DNA from: Argentina anserina
Lineage: Eukaryota > Streptophyta > Magnoliopsida > Rosales > Rosaceae
Direction: 5' to 3'
DNA length: 64,000 nucleotides
Assembly (NCBI RefSeq): GCF_933775445.1
Contig: NC_065874.1
Coordinates: 14,651,001 to 14,715,000 of the forward strand
Part shown: positions 24,649-42,288 of the stretch, piece after piece
Layout: each line of letters starts with the position of its first letter
Position numbering within the stretch: position 1 is the first letter of the stretch
Program-made: the position numbers and the translations under genes
Notes under the pieces: generated by a model
Database searches by the model: none
Told to the model about the DNA's origin: nothing
Seen by the model: the letters and a program-made list of their open reading frames with translations, nothing else

Positions 24649-24915
24649 GGCAGCTGCACCAACCACATTTCCATTGGAGTTCCTGGTGTTCAAAACGACC
24701 CTAGTCTTGTAGTGAGCATTGGAAGCATAGAAATCTGAGAGCGCCATTTCGATACAACTCAGATACATTTTCCCAGCCGATTCGTCAAGGTCTACGATAA
24801 CTCCCACGTTCACCGGGATTAATGTTGTTCTGCCTTCACCTCCCATGGCGGTGACCATGAAAATCCATGAGAAAAGAAGAAGGATACTCCACTTCTGATT
24901 CTCCATAGAGCTCAT
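20430..24915 (-). CDS. Glutamate receptor-like channel (GLR-A), clade II type
   Basis: Five exons on the minus strand: 24915-24645, 23430-22091, 21951-21639, 21525-21119, 21023-20430 (974 codons). All introns are GT-AG and the frame is intact. GLRs are plasma-membrane or endomembrane ligand-gated cation channels acting in Ca2+ and wound/defence signalling. Layout: signal peptide about 1-30; amino-terminal periplasmic-binding domain about 35-400; ligand-binding S1 from about 463 (LRIGVPVKDG); M1 about 588-608 ([18 protein letters not shown]); pore loop about 624-641 ([18 protein letters not shown]); M3 about 652-670 followed by SYTASLASLLT, the SYTANLAA-type gate; S2; M4 about 834-857 (SFWILFLIAGIASIL); cytosolic tail about 115 aa. 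The start MSSMENQ is chosen because GLR-B has the same start; an upstream in-frame ATG at 24939 is less likely. The intron-1 donor is followed directly by a CT microsatellite (24606-24643). It resembles Arabidopsis clade GLR2. Paralogue of GLR-B. Confidence 0.92.
24606..24643. repeat. (GA)19 microsatellite abutting GLR-A intron-1 donor
   Basis: In gene orientation the exon ends GCCGCAG and the intron begins GTCTCTCTCT, so the repeat starts at intron position +3 and removes the usual purine at +3 and G at +5. Confidence 0.9.
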
Positions 24916-24939
24916 GTTTAATTTGAAGTGCAAGGTCAT

Positions 24940-26153
24940 GACTCGCTCCTGTATATCAAATGTCAGACGTACTACTCCATTACATTTATATACGAAATAA
25001 CCAGAAATGCTAGGCGGATATATGATCAGTATACGAAAGTCCTACGAAAAGATAGAACAACATATTTGGCCAACACTCAATCCAACATATACGTACAATA
25101 TGGGACGAACTGATCAAAGATAGAAAGACTTGTACTAGTCTCTATCTCTTCATTCACACCGCGTAAGAATTATTATTAGCCTGTGATTAATAATGTAATA
25201 TACATATATTATACACACACACGCGCATATACTTACGTTTCTCATCATTTCCTGGCTAACATGCTTTGGCTGCTTTGACGTGGTATATTCTCGTGGGAAC
25301 GACAACTCCTATTTTCCGAATACTTTATTACATCCGTTTTGTATATTTGAGGTTAATTTGTTATACATCAATGTATGATATACATCCTACATCTGACAAT
25401 TGACAACGGATATTATTTTTCTGACCACACTCACAAAAAAATATTAACCGTCGGATGTGGAATGTATAGTATACATTGATGTATATTAAAATTTTTCGTA
25501 TATTTCCAGAAATTACATCATAATCCGCAGGTGTGTGTACACGCGCGCAGGCGCGATCAAATGTTCATTCTTCGACTGAAAATGGACGTGTCGCATGCAT
25601 ATAATACCAAGAAGTCCAATTATGGAAGATGCATGGGAGATGCCTTAGATATTATTCATCGACTGAAAAATAGACATTTTGGCATGTTGCATGCGCAGCG
25701 TGGCTTTCAAACTCCGATCAGAGTTGAAGAAATCCAACTACTATAGTTTGTATTATTCAAATAATTTTGTCGTACTGAGAATCGGAGATATCATCGTGTA
25801 CAAGTATCCAAATATTCCAAAATATAATCAGTCAAATACGCTGAATTGAAATTCGGGTTAGAATGTTTTGAACAACGGTCTTAATAATTCTAGATCACAT
25901 TTGGGTCAAGTACGTACGTACGTACTTCCAATATTTGTATATACACTAGAGAATCTTCGAGTTCAATTTTTCCATTTTGTTTTCTGACCGCGTTTCACGG
26001 ATAAGCCAAAATTATGCTATGAACGTTCTCTGCATTACTATGTTCATACCACATATGCTAACAAGTAGCATAATCAACTAAAACAGTGGCAGAGATAGAA
26101 ATTTAAGTCAACTAATGCACTGAAAAAAAAATATAAAAATATATTATATATAT
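24940..26153. other. Intergenic upstream of GLR-A
   Basis: AT-rich, presumably holding the GLR-A promoter. No confident TATA box or gene could be assigned. A short acgt-repeat run (acgtacgtacgtac) lies near 25912-25925. Confidence 0.4.
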
Positions 26154-26473
26154 TGTAATAACCCTATTTTTTTCAAAATAATATTGGTTTGATTTGAATC
26201 CTATAAAGTTATGAAATTCAATTAAAATGAATTTCATTGTTTGCGACTTTACGAAACTGAAAACCGAAACGTTCTCGGAACGTTTAATTAGAAAAACGTT
26301 ACGTTTCCGAACGAATATATTAACTTGTATTTCGTCGCTCGATTGTGAAAACTTTCTTCACGAAAGTTGTAGAACTCGTCGATACGAGTTCGTGAGTATG
26401 TGACGCGTTCTAATCGGACGTCGGACGTAGAAGTTAATAACGTCGAAAATTCGTTTCCGATTTTGGAAACTAG

Positions 26474-26483
26474 TATAAATAGG
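26474..26483 (+). promoter_or_regulatory. TATA box of LTR B
   Basis: TATAAATAGG lies about 320 bp from the LTR start and is preceded by the conserved gttttggaaactag-type context also seen in A and E. It implies a short U3 and a very long R-U5. Confidence 0.6.
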
Positions 26484-27238
26484 AAAAATTAGGGATTAGA
26501 GTTTCCATTTCTGGAAACCCTTCACCCGCCCCTATTTCCCTCTCTCTTTCCTCTCGCGACTCTCTCCCCGATCGCTCTCTCTCCCTCCCTCGAGCTTCGC
26601 CTGCAACCTCACCGACCGGCCGTCGTGGTGCACACCGCCTAGCCCAGAGGCATCACCCACTCCTCCGCAATCGACCCTGAGCTTGCGGCGCTCCGTCTCG
26701 CCGCCGAGAGCCTCCTCTCTCTCCCCGAGCCTTCTTCTGCCTCGCACCCCGATCTTCGCCTCCAAGCTGTTGTGTCCTTCACCGCCATTCCCTGGGGCAT
26801 CGTGAGACCCTCCGCTGCCACCCTCTAGCACGTCGTGCCTCGTCTCATCGCCAAGGAGCCACATCGACGAGTGAAGTTCTTGCGCGAAGCTCGTCGATGA
26901 ATCAATCGTTTCCGACGCATTTTGAGCTCCGATCTAGGTAAGGATACATTCAATTCATGGTTGTGATGATTGTGTGATGTTTTTGGATGGATTGGGAGGA
27001 TTTTGGAGGAGGGTCGGAGGTGTAGGTGGAGAGTTGAGCACCGCCGCATTAGGCGGCGCGTGTGGGTGCGTGAGGTGGCCAGGAGGTGGCCTTGGGCCGT
27101 GCAGGGGCGGAGAAGAAGGAGAGGGAAAGAAATGGAGCGGCGGTGGCGTGCTACGCGACGGCCCTAGTATCGGCGCGTGTGCCCCACGCGTGGCCTGCCG
27201 GAGGTGGCGCGTGCACCCCACGCGCCGCCACGTGCGGC

Positions 27239-28649
27239 TAGGGGTGGCAAAAATGAGCCAAACAAAACCGAACCAAGCCTTACCAACCGAATCAAGTAAG
27301 TTGGTTACCAAGTATTTCAGTTACCGAAACTTCGGTACGGTAATACCGAACCGACTTTTCTAAATTGGGACGGTAATGGTAATAGTTTTGGCGAAAGTTG
27401 GTATTACCGTACCAACCGAGTTTTTGATTTTAATTATTTATTTTTAAATTTATTATTACATATATTGATCTTAGCCATTGATATATCTCAAATTAGGGCT
27501 CGTCAACGGGCCGGCCTTACAGGCTTGTATTAGAAGATAAAAAACATAATACTCTTATTTAAGAGTTTGAAAAAATAAAAGAATTATTAGAAAACATTCT
27601 TAAAAAAAAGTCACAAATAAATTCTAGTTTTGAAATATTGTCGATCGACACCGATAGATGTGATTGATATATATATATTTAGGGACCCTGTAAAAATTTT
27701 GTCCGTTTTCAACATGGTTTGACCGTCTGTACCTACGTTTAACCCAAAAATGCGTTTTGACATAATAAAACTTTATTAACCGGGGCTTTGCCAAATGGGT
27801 TTCCTTATTGCGACCACGCACGATTGGTGACAAAAATTAGAAATTAGGTGTTTTCAAATATGTAAACAGCTTCCGATATTCACATATTAATAATCGGTCC
27901 TCCTTTTGGGCATATTAGTGGTTTTTGGTTTACTGAAAATTTTGACGATCAAACGAGGTCCGAATTGGATGAAATTATAAAATGGTCACTAAATATATAT
28001 ACCGATCATATCGGATGGTGTTGATCGATTCAGAGAAATTTCCTTCATATAGTCGCTTCATCATGCGATGGTTTTATTATAAACCTAATATAAAGGTTAT
28101 GATATATTAGTTGACACTTCGGCGATTGACAACTCCAGTTCGAAATATGGTCGATCGACACCAGCAGATGTGATAAGCATATATATTTAGGGAATCAATG
28201 TCTAAAGCTCGAACTCAGTCCAAACCAATGTCTAGCATAAGAGGAGATTGAAGTCATCGATGTTAGTATTCTGTATCAGTCCTTCAATTTGTTAATTTGT
28301 TCATGTTATGATGTTGGAGTGTTGGAGAATACTATGTAATCGCATTTGCATTTGAGGGATATTGTTGTATTAAGGAGTTCGGTCCAAATTCAACTATGAA
28401 CTATGAAGTTTGTTTAAATCTCTTTTGTCAGCAAAGAAATTGGTATGGGCCTTAAATTTAATTGGGCCAATATCATATCTTGGTAGAGGCCCATTACCAA
28501 CCGAACCAACCGAAAATATCAGTATACCGAAAACTTGGTACAAAGGCGTAAGTGGTCGATAATGGTACAAATTTTCTCATTACCAATTACAATTGGTTGG
28601 TAGATGGTAATGACAAAAATGAATTGGTAATGTACTAAACCCAGCCTTA
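27239..28649. mobile_element. Non-autonomous hAT-like element nested in LTR B
   Basis: 1411 bp flanked by a perfect 8-bp duplication CGTGCGGC (27231-27238 and 28650-28657). Termini are TAGGGGTGGCAAA and, in reverse complement, TAAGGCTGGGTTT. The homologous LTR E lacks the insert and has one uninterrupted ccacgtgcggcgg. The interior carries two copies of a gtcgatcgacacc word (about 27640 and 28150) and no transposase domain. Confidence 0.8.
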
Positions 28650-29825
28650 CGTGCGGCGGCACGTGCACAGTAATTTCAAACAGTAAAATGGTAAAATTTA
28701 TTTTTACGACGGTGAATGTAAAAAGGTGATTTACGTACGGTAAATGTAATTTTTATTTTACGCACGGTAAATATAAATGTAAATTTCATTCAGTAAATGT
28801 AAAAAGTAATTTTGGAAGGGTAATTCAGTAATTATTATTTACTGAGACAGTATGTATATTTGAATAGTATTTATACGTATAGAAATAGGTAAACAGTATG
28901 TACTCATACATGAATACGTAATGGATGTGTATTTGTACAGTAATACATGAATAGTAACTACATGAATAGTGAATAGTACTCAGTGAACAGTAACGTCGTA
29001 AAACCAAATTTGCTGAGCAGTAACAGATTATTACTGTTTCGGCATTTAAAGGTTTACGAAACGTTTATAAATTCTTTTCTTATCTTTTCAAGGTGATCGA
29101 TAAATCAAGAAAAAGAACTATCTTCGGAAATTGTGGAATTACGCTCGAGTTGTTAAAGTGAGTAAAATCTCACTTATTTAAGAATCTACCCTTGCGGAGA
29201 TTCAACATTTTGCAAAATATTAAAGAACGAAATATGACATGTATACGATATAGTGGATTATATATATATCGTATAAATGGCAAATAGGTACATATATATA
29301 TATATATAGTTTGCTATATTATATACTGTTAGAATTTCGTTTGTGAATATGATCACAATGGTGATGAGAATTATATATTGAGCATGTGATGCGATTTGTA
29401 CAAATAATGAGTAGATTATTGTACGTGGTTTTAACGTTGAGAATTGTTAAATCGTTTTGTCTTCAGACGTATGACATGTATATAATAAAGTGGATTATAT
29501 ATATATTGTATAAATGGTAAATAGGTACATATATATATAGTTTGCTATATTATATACTGTTAGGATTTCGTTTGTGAATTATGATCACAGTGGTGATGAG
29601 AATTATATAATGAGCATGTTGATGCGATTTGTACAAATAATGAGTAGATTATTGTACGTGTTTATGTCTTCGGACCAGTCTTCGGACGTGTGTGACATGT
29701 CGGAACCTAGCCTTTGGCCGGGCGAATGTTACGATACAGTTAGAGCTCTAGTCTGTCTGCCAGAGTACTGCATGTGAGGTAACATGTGGGTTATCGGCTC
29801 ATGAGTACTCATATTTTTGGACATC

Positions 29826-29925
29826 GGGTAGCGAGGAGGTTGCTCTATGTCGGATAATGGGTAGCGAGGAGGTTGCCCAATGTCGGGCGTTGGGTAGCGA
29901 GGAGGTTGCCCAACGTCGGCGATGT
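29826..29925. repeat. 35-bp tandem repeat in LTR B
   Basis: Three copies of a unit containing gggtagcgaggaggttgcc. A related but longer unit is tandemly repeated in LTR C at about 39340-39660 (tgtactcatgagacac...caacccatctg). Confidence 0.75.
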
Positions 29926-30555
29926 ACTATTTGAGGGGTAACAGAGGTGTACCAGCGCTCATTAGTACCCGTATTATAAATGCATTTGGGTAAACATAGG
30001 AGTTTCCCAATTTCTCATGAGCACTTTCATTTTCATATTTTTGAGACAACCAGATGGGCCGTCCATTGACTCATCAGTGCATTTATACTTGTTAATTTGT
30101 GGATTGTCGTATATGTTGATATGCGAGATATATTGTTTTATATACTCATACGAGCTGTAAAGCTTACCGGGTTTGTGTTTACAATCCCGGTGCACCAATT
30201 CGATGGTGTAGGGGATACTACTGCAGGTGTCGATGAGTGGGAATCGAAGGACGACTCCGGAGACTCGAAGTTGTTCATTATCTTGATTGTAGTGAGGTTT
30301 CCATTGCGGATTTATGTGTGAGAACTTGTGAGGATTTATTTGTGAGTTGTGAGAGATTATGAGGATTATTACATTTCCATTTTATGTAATGTTGATTTAC
30401 AATTTGGTTTGTAATAATTGGTTGTCTGAGTTGTATTATGAACTCAGTAATGATCCGCTGTGCATTTAAAATGATTTCGATTCGTTGAGATTGTTTTAGT
30501 GTTGAACGACTTTAATATTTTGAGTTTTTATGCTCAAAATTTTAGGGTCGTTACA

Positions 30556-30602
30556 GTAAGATTGCGGTGCCGAATTCAGTGACATATTATGGCACCCTAG
30601 CA
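30556..30602. mobile_element. MULE-like terminal inverted repeat, isolated end
   Basis: Reads aagattgcggtgccgaattc...catattatggcacc, the same terminal sequence as at the ends of 34932-35852. It abuts the right end of LTR B exactly, so B may have inserted in, or recombined with, an element of that family. Confidence 0.5.
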
Positions 30603-30823
30603 CTTCTCAAATCCCATAATGCTTGAGGAATGAGGGGTATAAAAACATTACATATATTACATGCATGCAAGTGATGCAATAATAGATGCATAGCTTTGAT
30701 ATAGAAACTTCATATATACTAGAAGCTAATTAACTCATTATTGTTGAATTAATATTACAGTAATTATATACATGAAGAGAAATTGTATACATCTTTCGTT
30801 TTGCATTTCCTTTTTGCTCTTAA

Positions 30824-36209
<5,386 letters not shown>

Positions 36210-36750
36210 GTGTAATTATACTACGTGCGTGCTTACTTCGGAAAATTGTTGTTCTACTAGTGAAGTCCGAATTCTAGCATTTATATAGAAGATAGAATAA
36301 ACAGGGATCAAGCAAACTCTTTAGTTAAGATCGACACGAAGGTACCACGAAAAGATCACAGGAGAATCAGTCAGTTGATATTATAATTCTTAATTAACGT
36401 ATACATGATATATGATTTAGACATGTAGAGTAAGTTACACTAGCTAAATACCTAATTAATATCTAGTCACTGCTCTTCCTTCGGGCTTATATTTTGATTT
36501 GTTAATTTTTAAAGATAATTTCTAGAAAATTGACGACGACTTATTACTTTAAACGCACTTCATAATCAATCATCATCCGAGTATCTATTGTAAAGTCAAC
36601 TGGTGTCCTATTACAGCAGATGCCCGGCAATTACCGTGTCTAGCTTAGAATCTTTTGCTTTGTATATTTGAATATATAGTCCTGTATTTTAAATCCAGAG
36701 GATGCAATCATCAACCCGATATCATACTACTATAAATATTTTGTTCCAAA
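36210..36750 (-). promoter_or_regulatory. Upstream region of GLR-B
   Basis: AT-rich sequence immediately 5' of the GLR-B start. It should hold the promoter and 5' UTR, but no specific element can be assigned by eye. Confidence 0.3.
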
Positions 36751-36758
36751 GTCCTGGG

Positions 36759-37176
36759 CAGGGGCGGACCTAGGTACATTGCTGAGTAGACTAAGTCCAC
36801 CCTCTTCTCACGGCCATAAAAAATTCCTAATGCTATGTATATATATAGATACTAAATATACACTAATACATAACCCTCTAAACAATTAAACTTTGCCAAA
36901 TAGAAGGTGTGAAGCTCAGTCAGCTAATAAGATTAAAAACTAAGCATTAATTCCTCTTATCTCAACCCCACGACCTTCAATTTCAATGACAAAACAGCGC
37001 CCAGCGACGAAGTCTGCGTTTCATAATGTCATTTCTTTTGGTGCCTCGACAGTGCTCTCCGGCCTCCCTCCACAGTCAAGTGCTTCAGTGAGTTCAGTCC
37101 CTCAGTCCGACACAGCAAAAAAAAAATCTTGGCAAATTCAAGTCCACCCAAGGTTTCAATCTTGGGTCCGCCACTG
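36759..37176. mobile_element. hAT MITE with perfect 8-bp target duplication
   Basis: 418 bp. Ends are CAGGGGCGGACC and, in reverse complement, CAGTGGCGGACC. The duplication GTCCTGGG is at 36751-36758 and 37177-37184. An open frame inside (36986-37189) is not considered a gene. Confidence 0.88.
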
Positions 37177-37255
37177 GTCCTGGGGTTGAACATGCAATTG
37201 AACATTTGCAATTTGCAAGACGTATGAAACAGTCCACTATAGAATATCGTATGGG

Positions 37256-37336
37256 CAAGGACTTTGTTCCTAGCCTCGACCAAAAAAAAAAAGAACATCG
37301 GTGATTGAATCTCAAAGACTTTGTTCCCAGCCTCGA
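37256..37336 (+). repeat. 24-bp direct repeats around an A-run insert
   Basis: caa[g/a]gactttgttcc[t/c]agcctcga occurs at 37256-37279 and 37313-37336 (2 mismatches). The 33 bp between begins cc followed by eleven A. It is similar in style to the ultra-short A-tailed insertions, but the A run is at the start of the insert and the body is longer, so it may be a simple tandem duplication. Confidence 0.35.
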
Positions 37337-37424
37337 GCCCTCAACATCAATCATTTATGTATTTTATTATGTTGTCGACAAGTCCTGACATTTTGGTATA
37401 TATTATGTCGAGTAATTATTCTAT

Positions 37425-37631
37425 GTACTTGTCACACCACGTGACATTGTCATGTGGTGTACCCAGTTAATTATATTACGACATGGTATAATTAACATGC
37501 ACGAGTTGAAAATGACAAAAGTTTATTTATATATAAGAGCCAATCTAAAGCAATCACAGTAAAAAATGAACTAATAACATTAAAAGAATATGCTACGTGA
37601 GATATGTAGCGGGTATATATAATAATTTCTC
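37425..37631. repeat. Duplicated tract upstream of GLR-B (intron-1 relic)
   Basis: Homologous to 33975-34165 within GLR-B intron 1. It is the only part of a GLR gene visible here; no exon sequence accompanies it. Confidence 0.75.
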
Positions 37632-37941
37632 ATGTTATGTCATTTTCATTCCAGCATAGTCTCTAATTATAAATGATTTAGTTTCGGCCAATTGATATTA
37701 TAAGAAGCTTAATAATTAAGGAACTTAGAGAAATCAATCTACAGTACGTATACTTTACCGGAGTTGTTATTGTTTGAGTTATGCAGCCCGATATATAGCA
37801 TCTCACTCTCCCAAACTAATAGATCGAGATCAGATGGGTTTCCTAGCGTTAAAGATCAAACTAGCTAGTTGAGTAACTCTTTACCTGACGTGAAGTCATT
37901 TAGTATGCATCTGACTGATATGAGAATATGTGAGATTGTTA

Positions 37942-40900
37942 TTATTTATTTTTGAGAATCAACACTAGTTCGTCAATATTCTAATAGGAACGAGACAACG
38001 TACATGAACACACTCCGCCCTCGTGGGGTACGATAGAATTTGAAATATACAGAACAATCGAAATTCTAAACTAGAATTCCAACTATCCATATGCTTAATC
38101 TCTAAGATGGGGCCAAAAGTAAACAGTAACTACCAACAAAGAACCTAAGAAGCCGGTCACCGAGGAGCGCTAAAAATGTAGGTCTGCATCGAAAACATGG
38201 AACGACCATGTGGACCACCAAGAACCATGTGAAACAACCCAAGAAAAGCTCAAGTAATCTCAATACTACAAACCCTAAAATGGAATCCACGCGTAACAAG
38301 AGAACTATGTAACAAAATAAACAACTTAATCTTGCCACTAGGGTCCCAAATCCTAGCCCAAGTGTGTGCAGGCCTAGAGTACAAAACCCACACCCCAAAA
38401 TGGATCTCATCAGCCCAACACCACCCAAGGGTACTCAAAACTAATTTGGGCACCCAACCGTCCTCCTCGAACCTTGTGCCTCGTCGCTAGACCCCATGAG
38501 ACGTCATCGATAGAGAACGACGACGCAGATGATGCAGACGACGCATCAGTTGAGATCCAAGAGCCAGATCCGACGCCGCAGGGTTAGAAACCCAACGTCG
38601 CCAAACAACCAACTGGAGGCCACCGAGCCTAGCCGAAGCATGGTCGCGCCACAACACACCCCCAGCCAGACCCGCCACCAATCACCTCCAACACGGAACC
38701 AACAGCGGCTCGGATCCCAGATCTTGCAACCAAATCGTGCCACCAATATTGACTCTCTCCAATTGAAGAACTATGAACTACAACCATCGCGCAAAGCAGA
38801 CCTCCATAACCCCAACCACCTGTAGCTATTGATCTGCAGCCCATAATGCCCACAGATCGATAAGCTGCGAAAGCAACCCTAACCTCTCGTGGAAGCATAC
38901 ATCGACAAGAGTCGATCTCTTTGTGTCACGACCTCAAAATTTCGAATGATAAAAATTCGAATCGAAACCATGATAACTCTAAAACAATCTCAAATATAAT
39001 GAAATCATCTTACAACAACAGTGTATCAAGATTGAGTTCTCAGTACGACTAAGATGACTTGAATAATACATTACTAGTTTATACACTCAAGTATTAAAAT
39101 TGGAAATGTAATATTCACTCAATCCTCACCACAAACAGAAGAATGAAACCCTCAGTAATCCTCCGAGTACGGTCTCAGAGCCTGCTAATCCCTACCTGCA
39201 GGACTATCTCATACACCATCAATTTGGTGCACCGGGATTATAAACACAAACCCGGTAAGCTTTGCGGCCCGTATAAGTAAACCAACATTATAACATATAT
39301 CACATACAAATGAAATATAACAGATAACATTTTAAGACATGTCTACTCATGTGTACTCATGAGACACTGGACAACCCATCTGGTTGCCCAATATTATTAA
39401 AAAAGATGTGTACTCATGAGACACTGAGCAACCCATCTGTTACCCAATATCATTTAAAAATATGTGTACTCATGTGACACTGGGCAACCCATATGTTACC
39501 CAATATCATTTTAAAACATGGCTACTTATGATACCCAGGCAACCCATCTATTACTAATGCAGTACACCGACAGACACCGGGCAACTCATCTGTTACCCAA
39601 TATCATTTTAAAACATGAGTACTCATGAGACCCAGGCAACTCATCTGTTACCCCTCATGCAGTACACCGGCAGACAGACTAGAGTTCTAACTGATCGTAA
39701 GCAACACCCGACCAAGACTTGGTTCCAATTTAATGCCAACAACGTCTGAAGACCAGAAAATATTTTAACAATACTCAATCTTAAAACCACGTACAATATA
39801 ACAATCCACACATGTTTATGTACTATATCCAAGCTACTCTTACACAACAATATATATATATAGTCACTCAAATAATCTATTATACCAGAATGTACGTTAT
39901 CTCCCTTCCGGTCTCATCCGCCACAATTAATCAAAAACAATACAATCTCATAATTTAAATAAAAACCGTCACATTATATAATATATAAACTCATATATAT
40001 GTATCGTATTTACCATTTTTGTACATATAGACAACCCACTATATTATATAGATGTCACAGTTCACTCTTTTTAAGAAATCATAAATATGAGTCACCATCA
40101 ATGATAGACTTGTCATAGTGAGATTTTTATTCACATTCACCATAGTCCATAATCACTAAAACCTTTTAAAATCATTTATTAAAATAGCGTTTCACTTACC
40201 CATGAACCGTAGATAACCAAGTTCACGTAATTTAAACCAAAACATATTTTTAGAATAATTTTTATAAGCTAGTGATATAATGACTATGTTAACAACTCAA
40301 ACTAAATTTAATAATTATAACACTACTTCGATCATGATGATCATTGTGAAGTTTACTCACCTTAGCTCCCATTGCGTATTCTACTCAAAATAAGGAATGT
40401 ACTAGCTACCACAATCACTCCATAACCAAGCAACAAGTACCTAATTCATATCAAGATTGCAGGTCATTACCACTTGAGACACGACAATAACAATTCAACC
40501 TAGAATCGCCAAACATTTAACAACTAACTTACTCAAGAATTAACCTAACACATGAAAATAATCTATGTAAACGCACGTATCGACGAGCACATCACAATGA
40601 AGTAAACCATTACTCCGACACATGATCCAACACACCGCCACCCGCTGCCAGTAGTGGCGGCACTACCACTATTCTGGGGACCACCAATGATCACCAAAAT
40701 TTACCACCACAATTTAAACAACATTTCCAACAACTTTCTAGTTGACAACAAAATCTAAATCCAATCCTAAATAGTCCAACCGACAAAGAATATAAAATCG
40801 GTACTATTCACAAACCCTAGAAAAAAGAAATCGTCGATTCTCCTTGTGAGTTTCGAAATAGATAAAATTATTTTAGAGTGTTGATATACATCATACAAGC

Positions 40901-41691
40901 TTCAAAACACAAGAAGAATCACCTTGATTGGTTGCTGGATGAGGGAGTTCTCCTCACTTCTTCAAAACGGGACAACTACCTTGTTCTTCATTTATGGGCT
41001 TCAAACATCTCGAATCTCTCCCAAACACTAACCCAGATCAGTAGGGGACGAAAAGACGGTTCCAACACCACCAGTCTCACTCAATTCGATCACCGGATGA
41101 CGGAGATATGGCCGGAGAAAGATCAAGCAACAAAGAGGAAAAAATTGCGTGAACCGTCTTTTCTTAATTTTGGGAAAAAAACTAATTTTCTTAATTTATA
41201 ATCTATTCTCCTTCCTTTTATACTCATCCCAAAATTGGAAACCAAATTTCTATTGCTAACAAATTTCACATACGACATCTGATTAAAGTGTGCCCCGCGT
41301 CTACGAACTCGTATTGACGAACTCTACGACTTTCACGAATGAAGTTTTCTGAGATTCCTAAAGGATAAAAAGTCAACTCTTGACCTCTCACGGTAACGTT
41401 TTTGAGAATAAATCGCTCGAACACTTCCGTTTTCTCCCTCTTAATATATAATCGGATCATTACCAATTTAAATATATTCGAACAATAATTATAAATTTCC
41501 GGGATATCACACTTTGTGAACGACCCAGAGATTGAAGGAAACACCAATCGAGGGGGAGATGCGGTGCCGGAATAGACGTGAATCCAAGCAAGAAAGCACC
41601 GCACCCCTAACCCTAGCAGAGCGGCGCTGCTAAGTTTTCTCATCTTTTAGGTAATGCAAAAATATGTTTTAAGAAAATATGTAAGTTTCAT
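37942..41691 (-). mobile_element. LINE-like non-coding retroposon, split by solo LTR C
   Basis: A perfect 17-bp duplication AATATGTGAGATTGTTA (37925-37941 and 41692-41708) flanks the unit. On the minus strand its 3' end is an A-rich tail (caaaaataaataa) next to the left duplication, as expected from target-primed reverse transcription. Without LTR C and its 5-bp duplication the element is about 1.16 kb. It has a GC-rich 5' part and no recognisable endonuclease or reverse-transcriptase domain. Open frames of 60-110 codons are present but featureless. It is probably an internally deleted LINE or another non-autonomous retroposon. Confidence 0.7.
38924..41511 (-). mobile_element. Solo LTR 'C' (diverged subfamily of A/B/E)
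   Basis: 2588 bp, TGTCACGACC...GGGATATCACA on the plus strand, flanked by perfect 5-bp duplications CTTTG (38919-38923 and 41512-41516). In element orientation it shows a TATAAAAGG box (about 41224-41214), a leader, and the donor-like block AAGGTGAGTAAACTTCAC (about 40366-40349). A tandem repeat of about 70 bp with catgagacac and caacccatctg words fills 39340-39660. Confidence 0.85.
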
Positions 41692-41708
41692 AATATGTGA
41701 GATTGTTA

Positions 41709-41961
41709 ATTTACATATAAATGCTACTATATAATGGTCCTCTTTATATGAAACACTCACTGATTAGAAATTAAAACCAAAATTTAGGTACTAATGATCC
41801 TCTTAATTAACGATTTTTGTTTTGTTTTCAATTACAATTGCCATACTAATTCATTAACAATTTAATTTAAGTCGTGTAACATGGACACTGTGTAAAAAAC
41901 TTCATAGTGTATATTGAATAAAATAAGTTTCTACAGAAACTGCCAGCACAATCATTCGGTC
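41709..41961. other. Short intergenic spacer
   Basis: AT-rich; no feature seen between the LINE-like element's target duplication and the hAT end at 41962. Confidence 0.4.
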
Positions 41962-42288
41962 CACTAGCGGATCCAGCCCTTGGCTTGCCGGGGCAGGAGA
42001 CTATGCAACATTGTTTAGCAAAAAATATTATTATATTAGTGCTATCTTAAAAAAAAATGTACGTACAAAATTGTGTTTTCAGTATACATTTCCACTATAA
42101 AATGGTCTTATTCTGCTTGAATATGAAATTATAAGTATGAGTTATTAAGAGTTTCAATCTAATCAATTTGAGAACAATTTTGTTAGAAATTTTAATTTGT
42201 TTTTGATTTTCATAATATTCTTCTACTTTCATTAATTTCCAATTTTATTTTGAAGACTTATGGACATAGAAATTTTGCATGGTTATAC

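Larger units (their letters stand above)
26154..30555 (+). mobile_element. Solo LTR 'B', long-LTR family, with nested hAT
   Basis: It starts TGTAATAACCCTA and ends TAGGGTCGTTACA, matching LTR A in reverse orientation. Subtracting the nested 1.4-kb hAT leaves about 2.98 kb, close to A (3.07 kb). In order: TATAAATAGG at 26474, GC-rich leader, donor-like TAG/GTAAGG near 26936, nested hAT 27239-28649, acceptor-like cttatcttttcaag near 29079-29092, donor-like AGTGAGTAAAATCTCAC near 29157, and a 35-bp tandem repeat at about 29826-29925. The flanks (tatat, gtaag) do not match, so one end has been rearranged or replaced. It separates the two GLR genes. Confidence 0.75.

Noticed and set aside
26532..27363. 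Overlapping open frames of 60-129 codons
   Set aside because: They lie in the GC-rich leader of LTR B and across the nested hAT boundary. Composition alone explains the lack of stops.
38102..38898. Overlapping 60-110-codon frames on both strands
   Set aside because: They lie within the LINE-like element; hydrophobic or low-information peptides with no conserved domain.
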